Shown in pieces: positions 14,982-23,191 of a DNA stretch of 32,160 bases. The notes beneath the pieces were generated by a model. It saw nothing but the letters and a program-made list of their open reading frames with translations. It made no database searches and had not been told where the DNA came from. How positions within the stretch are numbered: position 1 is the first letter of the stretch; each line of letters begins with the position of its first letter. Source of the DNA: Bacteroidales bacterium (lineage in GTDB: Bacteria > Bacteroidota > Bacteroidia > Bacteroidales > UBA932); contig JAFPGC010000002.1 of assembly GCA_017423025.1 (NCBI GenBank), positions 1 through 32,160 on the forward strand, in the 5' to 3' direction. A program made the translations under genes and the position numbers.

Positions 14982-16235
14982 TTAGTAATTCTCTATAAAA
15001 TCACGGACAAGACGGAAAACCGGCGGGTAGCTGGTGAAGATGGCGTTCTCGTAAGTGTCATAGATGGTATGATAGTACTTGAATGCGTCTCCTTCCCCGT
15101 TCTCCAGGAAGATGCAGGGGACGTGCCGGACGGCAAAGGGATAGTGATCGCTGTTGGCCGCCAGGGCGCCCCGGTTAAGGGCTTCGAAATAATGCTCTTC
15201 CTGGTTGATTTCCTCAAACAGCTCAAAGCCGGCCATGCCTTCCTCGCTCACCTCGCAGTACTGAACGGGGTTGTTGTCCCCGATCATATCAATGTTAAAC
15301 AGGTACTTGATCTGCTCCAGAGGCACTACGGGATGCTCCACAAACCAGGTAGAACCCCGCAGGTTGGCGTCTTCGCCGGAGAAAGCGATGAAATACATGT
15401 CGTACTGGGGTACGCGCTGGGCGAAGTAGGCAGCCAGGGTAACCACGGCGGCCGTACCGGAAGCGTTGTCGTTGGCTCCGGCGTATTACACGTCCTTGCC
15501 CAGGTTGCCCAGGTGGTCGTAATGGGCGGTGAAAACATAGCACTGGCTGTGGTCGCGGCCCTCGATCTTGGCAATCACGTTGAAGAGTTCGAAGTCCTTG
15601 AGGAACTTGTTTTCAATATCGGCCGATAGGGATTTGGCGTCTCTGGGGAAGCGGTGGGGCACCCAGATGATGGGCTTGTCCACCACTTTCTCGCCATAGG
15701 CCTTGTAGAATTTCATGGGCTCGTCCCAGGTGAAAAGGATGCCGGCATTGGGGGCACCGTCCTTCTTCTGGAGGCGGGCAAAATCGGCCCTGTGCTTGTA
15801 CGAGAACATGAAATCGCACACTACGAAGGCGTCCTTGTTCTCCGGCTTGGCCAGGTCCTGGAAGATTTTCTCCGAATTGTAATTGAGCGTGTCCACGTAG
15901 TACAGCGGGAAGGTTCCCCGTATGCCCGGAGAGTACTCGCGCATGGTGAAATCCACGCCCGGGGTAAGTATCTGGCCATCTACGGACAGTTCCATCTTGC
16001 CCGGGAAGGTGTTGATGTCAATGGTGAAAGGCTGCACGGTCACGTCCTTGACCCCTGCCTTTTCAAACTCTTTCTGAAGGTATTTGCCGGCCTTGTTGGC
16101 CCCGTCCTTGGCATAGCCTCGGCCCTGGAATTTGTCCGAGCTCAGCTCCTTAACAACCTGTTTGTAAAGCTCCAGATCCTGGGCATTGAGCTGGACGGCG
16201 CCCAGCGCCAGAAGAAGTATCAATAGTTTTTTCAT
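14982..16235 (-). pseudogene. M28-family zinc aminopeptidase interrupted by one in-frame TAA
   Basis: From the ATG at 16235 (signal peptide MKKLLILLLALGAVQLNAQ) one frame runs to 14982 with a single internal stop, TAA at 15488-15486 (codon 250). Before it, residues up to 249 include HYDHLG (His238, Asp240). Directly after it, YAGANDNASGTA continues in the same frame (Asp256), then SGEDANLRGS (Glu288), NIDMIGDN and NSDHYPFA. These are the five M28 zinc/catalytic positions, split one to four by the stop. No frameshift is present. Intact, this would be a 417-residue exported metallopeptidase trimming peptides. As read, translation gives a 249-residue product without an active site. A sequencing error, recent mutation, or re-start at the GTG at 15446 are alternatives. 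Confidence 0.88.
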
Positions 16236-16239
16236 GTTA

Positions 16240-16270
16240 CAAATGTAGTCTTTAATTGTCACTCATCAAA
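16240..16270 (-). promoter_or_regulatory. Consensus promoter of the M28 gene, nearly touching the ATG
   Basis: Minus strand TTTG (16270-16267), 19 nt, TACATTTG (16247-16240), then only TAAC before the ATG at 16235. The predicted transcription start falls on or beside the start codon. Confidence 0.8.
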
Positions 16271-16283
16271 GCATATCAGCGGC

Positions 16284-19184
16284 CTAGAACATGTTGAAGG
16301 TGGCATCCTGGGCCCGGCGGCTGTGCTGGGCGTTCATCTTGCCGAAGTTCCACTTGACGCCGAAGAGGAAGAACCGGCCCATCACCAAACGATAGGTGTC
16401 TTCCTGGTAGTTGGCCGTAATGTTGTGGTCCAGGTTGCGCGTCTGGTTCAGGATGTCCTTGAACTGAAGGCTCAGGTTGAAGGCGCCGATGTTCTTGGAA
16501 ATGCTGGCGTTCCACTGCAGTTCCGGCTTGTTGAAGCCCTGGGCATATCCCCAGTACTTCCTGTATCCCAGATCGGTCTGGAACTCGAATTCGTGCTTGG
16601 TGGTGTAGGAAGCCTCGGCATACACACGGGCGCTGAAGGTGTTCAAGTTGGCGGCCTGCACCTGTGAATATCGGCCGATATTGCCGAAACCATCCACGCC
16701 GGCCTGGAGAGAAAAGCGCTCCAGGTTATACCGGACGCTCGCCCCTAACTCCGGGGTGTAGGTTTGGGTCAGGGTTTCCTTAAAACCACTCTCGCCGCTG
16801 TAAAAACGGCTTCCACTGGCATCTCCCCAGAAAGAGTCCATAAACTCCGAATAATTGAACTCATCCTTGTCCAGCCCCGGGAGAACACCCTGGGCCAGGT
16901 AATTGGCTGCCCGGGAATAGGAAAAATAGCTCTTCAGGCTCAGGGTCCAAACCTTTTTGGAATCCAGGGGCGTTGTGTAATTGACCGACATCGAATAGTT
17001 TATGGCGGGCTTCTTCACATTCACCGGAATACTGTACAGGATGCCGTTTTCGTCGTACCAGTTGGCGTTGCTTACCGTATTGAGGTTAATGGTTCCGTAG
17101 GCAAACAACATGAGATTGGAGAACTTTTCCGGATTGTTCAGCGTCCAGTCGGCAAAGAGGAAGGTTCGCGTGCTGGTTTTCAGGTTCACGTTGCCCACGC
17201 TCATGCGGGAAAGGTCTGAAATGTTGAGCACGGGGAGCATTTTTCCGTTGGACGGTTTGCTGGTGGACGTGCTGGCAGAAAGCGAAAGGCGGCTGTGCCC
17301 CTTGGAATGCACGAAAACGCCGCTGGGCATCAGGAGCCAGTCCCACTCTCCCTTTCCGGCCGTCGCCTCTATGCCGTAACTCTTGGAGAAGGTTTCGTTG
17401 AGCACTCCGGCCACCTCCATTCCCAGGCCCGCCCAGGTCTCCTTAGTAAAATGATACCGCACATTCACGCCGTACTCGTGCCGGAAGTAATTGTTCCGGC
17501 TCACGGAAGAATAGTAATCGTTCTTTCCGGCGGCGTCAAAGGCATCCCGCAGATTGCCGCTCCTGGAAAAGCTGTAGCCTGCCGTAAACCGGGCGCTCCA
17601 TTTTTCACCCAAGGGCTCGTTATACATAAGCGACGCGTTGTTAGAGAACGACTGACTATTACCGTCGTAAGTAAGAGCCCGCAAATCAATGCCTTCCGGG
17701 GAGACGAGGGAAGAGTTTTCTTCACTGGCCGATGCACTGGTCTTGTAACTGACGTTGGTTCCCAGGCGCAGGCTCCTGCCCTTTTTCCCACCGATTTCCC
17801 GGATGGAAACATCGGCCCCTAAACCGGCGTTCTTTCCCGTGGTCAGACTGTGCTGCAGGCGGTCGGAGCTGTTGATTTCCAGCCCCTCCCGGAAGGTCTT
17901 CGAGGAGCCGGTGCTGGTGGCATCCGTTTTCGAGTAATTGAAGGAGGGGCGTATGTGGAACCACACTTTGCCGTTTTCCTTCTGGAATTCCAGATTGGTG
18001 CCCAGGGAATTCTCAAAACGCCGGCCGCTGTTGTCGCGGGTGGAAACCAGGTCTCCATCGGCCTGATAAGTAGTGCGTTCCGAGCGGGCACCTGTCTGCG
18101 TGTCCCCATATTTGTAATTGGCCCCGAGGGTGGTCTCCACGTTCTTGATGCGGGAGGTATTGGCGTTAACGCCTATCTGGGCGGCCGTGGAAAGGCCCCG
18201 GTCCATTAAAGTGGACGACAGTTCCTCCAAATCGTAATCGTCGTCCTCTATCCGGACGAAGACGGTGCCCTCGGAGGCCTCTACATTCTGCCCGTTGGCA
18301 ATGAAGGTGAACTGGTCTTTCTCCGTATAGGCCGATACCAGCGCATTCCCGCTGTAAAGCAGCCCGCGGTTGTCCCGCAGGGGCTCGTCCTCCTTCTTGG
18401 GAACCAGCGTGGAGCCCGCGCTCAAACCCACATTGCCAAACCAGCCTTTTTCATATTCTTTCTTGAGTGCCACGTCCAGCACTTTTTCCCGCTGGGTGTC
18501 CTGCACGCCCGTCGCCCGGGCGCTTTCGGACTCGCGGTCCACCACGCGGATTTTGTCCACGATGGAGGCGGGGAGGTTGTTCAGGGCCGTAGACTGGTCG
18601 TTGAAGAAAAAGGTGCGGCCACCCACCGTGAGCTTGTCAATCTCCTGGCCGTTGAATTTCACCTTGCCGTCTTCCGTGATTTCCATGCCCGGCATCCGCT
18701 TGATGAGGTCCTTGAGCATGTCGTTGGTGCCCACGCGGAAAGAAGAGGCGTTGAACTCCACCGTATCTTTTTTAACCACCACGGGATTGCCCACGTCCGA
18801 AACCACGGCCGCGCGGAGGAACTGCTCGTCCTGCTGCAGCCGGATGGTACCCAGGTCGGTTTCCTCCTCCCTGTAATACCGCTGTTTGATAAAGGGCTTG
18901 TAGCCCATCATTTCCACGTGAAGCACATAGTTGCCGTACGGGACATCCTCCAGTTTGGCCAGGCCCTTGTCGTCCGTAAGGGTGAAGTTGGAGATGGTGG
19001 TGTCCTTGACCGGAATTACGTAGAAGGACGCATAGGGGATGGGCTCGTTGCTGAGCGAATCCACCACGGCAGCCTTGATGGTGCTCAGGCGACCCACCAT
19101 CATGTTATCGTTGATGATGAACACCTGCGCCCGGGCCGACATGGCGGCCAGTATCACAACAAACGTTGCGAAAAGCTTTTTCAT
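16284..19184 (-). CDS. Large outer-membrane beta-barrel protein with CarboxypepD_reg-like domain
   Basis: This 966-residue protein has a signal peptide (MKKLFATFVVILAAMSARAQ). Residues ~34-110 are a regulatory-like Ig domain (IKAAVVDSLSNEPIPYASFYV...GYKPFIKQ). A plug-like segment follows at ~125-230 with VEFNASSFRVGTNDMLKDLI, RMPGMEITEDGKVKFNGQEI and VGGRTFFFNDQSTALNNLP. The rest is alternating-strand barrel, ending VKWNFGKMNAQHSRRAQDA. The RMPGmei-dG-i--nG-ei pattern is common to the Bacteroidetes outer-membrane beta-barrel family related to TonB receptors. No substrate can be assigned and no SusD-like gene is adjacent. The symporter gene ends 41 bp upstream on the same strand and no promoter was seen between them, so cotranscription is possible. 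Confidence 0.88.
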   Translation of the reverse strand: MKKLFATFVVILAAMSARAQVFIINDNMMVGRLSTIKAAVVDSLSNEPIPYASFYVIPVKDTTISNFTLTDDKGLAKLEDVPYGNYVLHVEMMGYKPFIKQRYYREEETDLGTIRLQQDEQFLRAAVVSDVGNPVVVKKDTVEFNASSFRVGTNDMLKDLIKRMPGMEITEDGKVKFNGQEIDKLTVGGRTFFFNDQSTALNNLPASIVDKIRVVDRESESARATGVQDTQREKVLDVALKKEYEKGWFGNVGLSAGSTLVPKKEDEPLRDNRGLLYSGNALVSAYTEKDQFTFIANGQNVEASEGTVFVRIEDDDYDLEELSSTLMDRGLSTAAQIGVNANTSRIKNVETTLGANYKYGDTQTGARSERTTYQADGDLVSTRDNSGRRFENSLGTNLEFQKENGKVWFHIRPSFNYSKTDATSTGSSKTFREGLEINSSDRLQHSLTTGKNAGLGADVSIREIGGKKGRSLRLGTNVSYKTSASASEENSSLVSPEGIDLRALTYDGNSQSFSNNASLMYNEPLGEKWSARFTAGYSFSRSGNLRDAFDAAGKNDYYSSVSRNNYFRHEYGVNVRYHFTKETWAGLGMEVAGVLNETFSKSYGIEATAGKGEWDWLLMPSGVFVHSKGHSRLSLSASTSTSKPSNGKMLPVLNISDLSRMSVGNVNLKTSTRTFLFADWTLNNPEKFSNLMLFAYGTINLNTVSNANWYDENGILYSIPVNVKKPAINYSMSVNYTTPLDSKKVWTLSLKSYFSYSRAANYLAQGVLPGLDKDEFNYSEFMDSFWGDASGSRFYSGESGFKETLTQTYTPELGASVRYNLERFSLQAGVDGFGNIGRYSQVQAANLNTFSARVYAEASYTTKHEFEFQTDLGYRKYWGYAQGFNKPELQWNASISKNIGAFNLSLQFKDILNQTRNLDHNITANYQEDTYRLVMGRFFLFGVKWNFGKMNAQHSRRAQDATFNMF

Positions 19185-19225
19185 GAATTGTAGTTCGTTT
19201 ATAGTTAATAGTGTATGGTCTATGG

Positions 19226-20440
19226 TTATGCTTTCCGGGCTGTCAGGCGCTGTACCAGCGTGGCGGCCACCAGGTTCCCCGTGGCGTTGATGAGCGTAGC
19301 GGGAATATCACAAAGGGTGCCGATAATCATAAGGGTGGCCGCGAAGGACGGGTCTAAGCCCAGGACCGCGCAGATGAGGAGTTCTCCCGTCATCCCGCCC
19401 ACGGGGATGGCGCCCACCACCGCACTCTGCAGCACCGCCAGGAGAATAATGAGGGCGGCGGCTCCTATTCCCTGGGGCGTAATGCCGAAGAAATAAAGCG
19501 CAAACAGAATCTTGGCCAGGGCGTTGATAACGGAGCCGTCCTTGTGCAGGTTGGTGCCCAGGGGAATGACCCCGTCGGCAATTTGTCCCTCCACTCCCAG
19601 CTTACGGGCTGCGGTCATATTTACAGGCATGCAGGCGGCGGAAGAGCAGGTGCCTACGGCCGTGGCCGAAGAGGGGATCATCTCCTTCCAGAACTTCCCA
19701 AGGGGGATATGGCAGTACAGTGCACAAAGGGTATAGAATACAAAAAACACCACCGCACAAGCGGTACTAACCACCAGGAAAATCTGCAAATAGCTCCCCA
19801 TTATCTGCCCGCCCAGCTGGCCGATGGTGTCGGCAAAATAACAGCCGATGCCGATGGGGGCCAGCTTCATGAGCAGATCCATCATCTTCATAAAGACTTC
19901 GGATCCTTCGCCCACAAACTTTTCTACCGTAGGAACTTTTTGCCCCAGAAGGGCGACGGACAGGCCGAAAAGGGAAGCAAATATAATAAGGGGAAGAAGA
20001 TGTTCGCGGGAGAGCAGAAGCGGAAAGTCGTTCACCGTAAAAGCACTCACCAGGGCATCGCCGATGTTGACTTCTTCATCCAGAAAGCCGCCGGACAAGT
20101 CAATGACTCCTCCCTGACCCAAAACAGAGGTAAAGGGATTCCAGATACTCATTAAGGCATAGGTGAATATTCCTGTTATCAGGGACATGGCCAGGAAAAC
20201 ACCCATAGCTGTTCCCAACACCTTGCCGATGACGCCATTCTTTCTCAGGACCACCATGGACTGGGCCACCGAGAAAAACACCAGCGGCACAACCAGCACA
20301 AAGATGAGATTAAGGAACAGATTGCCCACCGGGCGCAGTACAGAGGCATTTTCACCCAGGACAACCCCTAGCAAACCACCTATGATGAGGCCCGCCAGTA
20401 AAAGGAGTGTGGACCCGTAATTCTTCAGAAAGGAATTCAT
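19226..20440 (-). CDS. Dicarboxylate/amino acid:cation symporter (DAACS/SDF family)
   Basis: Start chosen at the ATG at 20440 (MNSFLKNYGSTLLLLAGLII); the longer open frame covers a hairpin repeat. The 404-residue inner-membrane protein has about eight hydrophobic segments. Family signatures are FLNLIFVLVVPLVFFSVAQSM, LLPLIIFASLFGLSVA, LMKLAPIGIGCYFAD, the first re-entrant loop IPSSATAVGTCSSAACMPVN, and the C-terminal GTLCDIPATLINATGN. It should import a dicarboxylate or acidic/neutral amino acid with Na+ or H+. The loop usually written NMDGTA reads LHKDGSV here. Substrate is unclear. The upstream region carries two GC-rich hairpins. Confidence 0.92.
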   Translation of the reverse strand: MNSFLKNYGSTLLLLAGLIIGGLLGVVLGENASVLRPVGNLFLNLIFVLVVPLVFFSVAQSMVVLRKNGVIGKVLGTAMGVFLAMSLITGIFTYALMSIWNPFTSVLGQGGVIDLSGGFLDEEVNIGDALVSAFTVNDFPLLLSREHLLPLIIFASLFGLSVALLGQKVPTVEKFVGEGSEVFMKMMDLLMKLAPIGIGCYFADTIGQLGGQIMGSYLQIFLVVSTACAVVFFVFYTLCALYCHIPLGKFWKEMIPSSATAVGTCSSAACMPVNMTAARKLGVEGQIADGVIPLGTNLHKDGSVINALAKILFALYFFGITPQGIGAAALIILLAVLQSAVVGAIPVGGMTGELLICAVLGLDPSFAATLMIIGTLCDIPATLINATGNLVAATLVQRLTARKA

Positions 20441-20496
20441 ACCATTGACACGACTTACTAACGGCCACAAATTGCAGCAAAAATCATTCCTTGCAG

Positions 20497-20527
20497 AAAA
20501 GCCCGGACTCACGCCCGGGCTTTTTTT
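20497..20527. terminator. Perfect 10-bp hairpin followed by T-run between divergent genes
   Basis: AAAAGCCCGG (20497-20506) pairs with CCGGGCTTTT (20515-20524), loop ACTCACGC, then more T. It has the form of a plus-strand terminator, although no plus-strand gene precedes it. It may end an unseen small transcript or be a repeat element. Confidence 0.5.
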
Positions 20528-20531
20528 CGGC

Positions 20532-20564
20532 AACAAAGCCCAAGCGTCACACCTGGGCTCTGTT
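20532..20564. repeat. Second hairpin, related to the one at 20497
   Basis: AACAAAGCCCA (20532-20542) and TGGGCTCTGTT (20554-20564) form an 11-bp stem with one A-C mismatch and an 11-nt loop. Both hairpins share AGCCC...CAC...GGGCT, suggesting duplication. Confidence 0.5.
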
Positions 20565-20663
20565 ACCTAACCATACTATTAACCAAAGAACTATTCGTTG
20601 TTCTAGCTGGGTGCAAAGGTAGCGTATTTATAATCGTTACATGTTATCCACTTGTGCATTCTT

Positions 20664-20694
20664 TTTATCTTTTGTTCAAAACTGCTTATCTTTG
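20664..20694 (+). promoter_or_regulatory. Promoter of the esterase lipoprotein
   Basis: TTTA (20664-20667; 3/4 match), 19 nt, perfect TATCTTTG (20687-20694), 15 nt before the ATG at 20710. This decides against the upstream in-frame ATG at 20641. Confidence 0.6.
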
Positions 20695-20709
20695 AAGAAA
20701 AAACACGAT

Positions 20710-21945
20710 ATGAGAGCCCATTTTTACCTTATCGGCCTGATTTGCCTTCTCTTGGCCTCCTGCCATTCTGCCATTGAGACACCTACCGGCACCTGCGAAC
20801 CGGACAACGGCTGGCTTTTCCTGGGGAAAGCCCCCTATTCGCTGGTCACCCGCGTGGACGCCGCGCCCGGCCCGGCCAGCTTCTGCCTGGTCACGGACCG
20901 TTCCCTCATGGGAGAGCCGGAGGTGGTGTTTGAGGCCGATGCCGTCGTTGAGGCCGACAGCACCCTCCGGGTAGAACTGGGCTCCCTGGAACCTGGCTTC
21001 TATCAGGTGCGCCTGAGGGATTCCGTACGGTTCAACATTGGCGTGCGACCCGACGCCGTGGTAAGCGCCCCCGACGCCCAGGCGGACTTTGACGACTTCT
21101 GGGAGCGCACGTTCAAGGAACTGGAGGCCATCTCCCTGGAGCCGGAGTGGGTGGAGGTTCCCGAATACTCCAACGAACTTCGCACCACTTACGACGTTTA
21201 TTACAAATCCCTTGGCGGAGTGACGGCCGGGTGCTCCATCTGCCTTCCCAACGCCCCTGGCAAGTATCCGGTATTCCTCCAATACATGGGTTATGGTTCC
21301 GAGCTTTTCCGTTTTGACCCCTCCGGCAACCCGGACCGCATCGATATTATGGTGAGCGTGCGGGGACAGGGCCTTTTCAAGAAAGCGGCCGAGAGCTGGG
21401 TAAGCCAGGGCATCGCCGACAAAGACACTTACTACTACCGCGGCGCCTTCTGCGACGTCAAGCGCTCGGTGGAGTTTGCCGCCTCCCTGGAAAAGGCCGA
21501 TCCGGACCGGATTTTCGCCCTGGGCGAGAGCCAGGGCGGAGCCTTCACCGCCATTGCCGCCGCCACGGACAAGCGCATCAGAGCCGCTTCGCTGGCGGTC
21601 CCCTTCCTGGGCGATTATCCCGACTACGCCCGCATTGTGTGGTGGCCAGTCCACGAAGTTTTTGCCCAGGCCGACCAGCAGGGAATTAGCCGGGAAGACC
21701 TTTTCCGCACCCTTTCCTATTTTGACGTGAAGAACTTCGCCCCACGGATCACCTGTCCGGTCATCATGGCCTTCGGCCTGCAGGATCCCACCTGCCCGCC
21801 GCACACCAACTTTGCCATTTACAACAATTTGGGCACGAAGGACAAGCATTTTGTCTGCATTCCCACCTGTGGCCACGCGATGTGGAAGGAGCCGGCATGG
21901 ACGCCAATAAGAGATGCATTTTTCTCGAAAAAATGTAAAAAATGA
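20710..21945 (+). CDS. Acetylxylan-esterase (AXE1)-type lipoprotein hydrolase
   Basis: The ATG at 20710 gives a lipobox (MRAHFYLIGLICLLLASC, Cys18); the longer frame from 20641 includes the promoter. The 411-residue protein has an N-terminal beta-rich domain (~25-125) and an alpha/beta hydrolase domain. AXE1/cephalosporin-C-deacetylase features are DFDDFWERTFKEL, PVFLQYMGYGS, VRGQG, the nucleophile elbow GESQGG (Ser274), FGLQDPTCPPH (Asp359) and CGHAM (His389). Known members remove acetyl groups from xylan or xylo-oligosaccharides; the substrate here is inferred only. It is followed 28 bp later by a phosphodiesterase gene on the same strand. Confidence 0.87.
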   Translation: MRAHFYLIGLICLLLASCHSAIETPTGTCEPDNGWLFLGKAPYSLVTRVDAAPGPASFCLVTDRSLMGEPEVVFEADAVVEADSTLRVELGSLEPGFYQVRLRDSVRFNIGVRPDAVVSAPDAQADFDDFWERTFKELEAISLEPEWVEVPEYSNELRTTYDVYYKSLGGVTAGCSICLPNAPGKYPVFLQYMGYGSELFRFDPSGNPDRIDIMVSVRGQGLFKKAAESWVSQGIADKDTYYYRGAFCDVKRSVEFAASLEKADPDRIFALGESQGGAFTAIAAATDKRIRAASLAVPFLGDYPDYARIVWWPVHEVFAQADQQGISREDLFRTLSYFDVKNFAPRITCPVIMAFGLQDPTCPPHTNFAIYNNLGTKDKHFVCIPTCGHAMWKEPAWTPIRDAFFSKKCKK

Positions 21946-21946
21946 T

Positions 21947-21954
21947 TAAATTTG
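21947..21954 (+). promoter_or_regulatory. Possible -7 element before the phosphodiesterase gene
   Basis: TAAATTTG matches TAnnTTTG, 19 nt before the ATG at 21974, but no TTTG is found 18-21 nt upstream. It could provide weak independent transcription within an operon. Confidence 0.35.
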
Positions 21955-21973
21955 AGGATTCAAACGAAATCCT

Positions 21974-23188
21974 ATGCGGAAAGTCCTTAGTTTTATCCTC
22001 CTGACGGCCCTCTTGGCGAGTGTCGCCTGTCAAAACCAAAGTGACACCTATACCGTAATCATTTCCCTGGACGGCAACCGGTGGGACTATCCCGACTATT
22101 ACGAGATGCCCTTCTTCGATTCCCTGGCCACGGCGGGTGTGAAGGCCCGGATGGAACCTTCGTTCCCTTCCTCCACCTTCCCCAACCACTATACCATGGC
22201 TACCGGCCTGGTCCCGGACCACCACGGACTTGTCAACAATTCTTTCTGGAATCCCGAAACCCAGCACGGGTATGCCATCCGGGACGCCGAGGCCCGTTTC
22301 GACCCGCGCTATTATCTGGGAGAACCCATCTGGGTCACGGCACAGAAGCAGGGCGTCAAGTGTGCCGCCATATACTGGGTCGGTTCGGACATTCCCATCA
22401 AGGAAACCTATCCCACCTACTACCGGCACTGGGACGAGGTGCCCCACTGGACCTTCAGCGAGCGCTGCGACGAGATTGTGCGCCTGATGAGCCTTCCGGA
22501 AAAGGAGCGCCCCCGTCTGGTAATGGGCTATTTTGACGAACCCGACCACATGGGCCACGTGTATGGCCCCATCTCTCCCGAGACCAAGGAGATGTGCGAA
22601 CAGATGGACAGCCTCATGCACAGCCTTTACCTTCGCCTGATGGCCCTTCCCTATGCCGACAAGATCAACTTTATCCTGGCCGGCGACCACGGGATGACGT
22701 CTATTTCCCGGAACCGCTGCGTGCGTGCCACCGATTACATCTCCATGGACTGGGTAGAACGCTTCGTGGGCAGCACACCTACCAGCATCTGGCCCAAGGA
22801 AGGCTATACAGACAGCCTGTATAACCACCTTTCCGGCGTAGAGCACATCAATGTCTGGAAAAAAGGAGACGTTCCGGAATACCTGCATTATGGGACCTCT
22901 GACCGCCTGGGAGAGATTCTCGTAAGCCCGGAACTGGGCTGGCAGTTCAGCCTCAACAACGGCCGGGACGGAGGCAACCACGGCTTCGACTGCAAGGAAA
23001 CCGACATGATGGTGGCCTTCCGCGCCATCGGCCCGGATTTCAAAGAAAACTACGACGCTCCCTACACCGAAGGGGAGAAGTCTTCTTTCCGCAATATTGA
23101 CCTTTATCCCCTCCTCTGCCATCTCCTGGGGGTAAAGCCGGCACCGGTAGACGGCAAACTGGAACGAATTCAAAAGATTCTCAAATAA
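21974..23188 (+). CDS. Type I phosphodiesterase / nucleotide pyrophosphatase (alkaline phosphatase superfamily)
   Basis: This 404-residue exported protein (signal MRKVLSFILLTALLASVAC, possible lipidation at Cys19 with an imperfect lipobox) has the NPP-type two-zinc site: IISLDG (Asp33), the nucleophile Thr68 in PSSTFPNHYTMATGL, YFDEPDHMGH, LAGDHGM and GGNHGFD. The PNHYxxxTGLxPxxHG pattern and GNHGFD ending closely match ectonucleotide pyrophosphatase/phosphodiesterases, which cleave nucleotide phosphodiester or pyrophosphate bonds. Length is typical for bacterial members. The NagB-like fusion starts 3 bp after the stop, so the genes are likely in one operon, perhaps releasing phosphorylated or nucleotide-linked sugars. 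Confidence 0.92.
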   Translation: MRKVLSFILLTALLASVACQNQSDTYTVIISLDGNRWDYPDYYEMPFFDSLATAGVKARMEPSFPSSTFPNHYTMATGLVPDHHGLVNNSFWNPETQHGYAIRDAEARFDPRYYLGEPIWVTAQKQGVKCAAIYWVGSDIPIKETYPTYYRHWDEVPHWTFSERCDEIVRLMSLPEKERPRLVMGYFDEPDHMGHVYGPISPETKEMCEQMDSLMHSLYLRLMALPYADKINFILAGDHGMTSISRNRCVRATDYISMDWVERFVGSTPTSIWPKEGYTDSLYNHLSGVEHINVWKKGDVPEYLHYGTSDRLGEILVSPELGWQFSLNNGRDGGNHGFDCKETDMMVAFRAIGPDFKENYDAPYTEGEKSSFRNIDLYPLLCHLLGVKPAPVDGKLERIQKILK

Positions 23189-23191
23189 ACT

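Noticed and set aside
12453-16284. SusC/SusD-type polysaccharide utilisation locus
   Set aside because: Two barrel proteins occur but no SusD-like lipoprotein, no glycan-responsive regulator and no linked glycosidase on the same strand.
20641-20709. Upstream in-frame ATG as start of the esterase gene
   Set aside because: It would place the promoter box TATCTTTG inside the coding region and bury the lipobox signal peptide 23 residues in.
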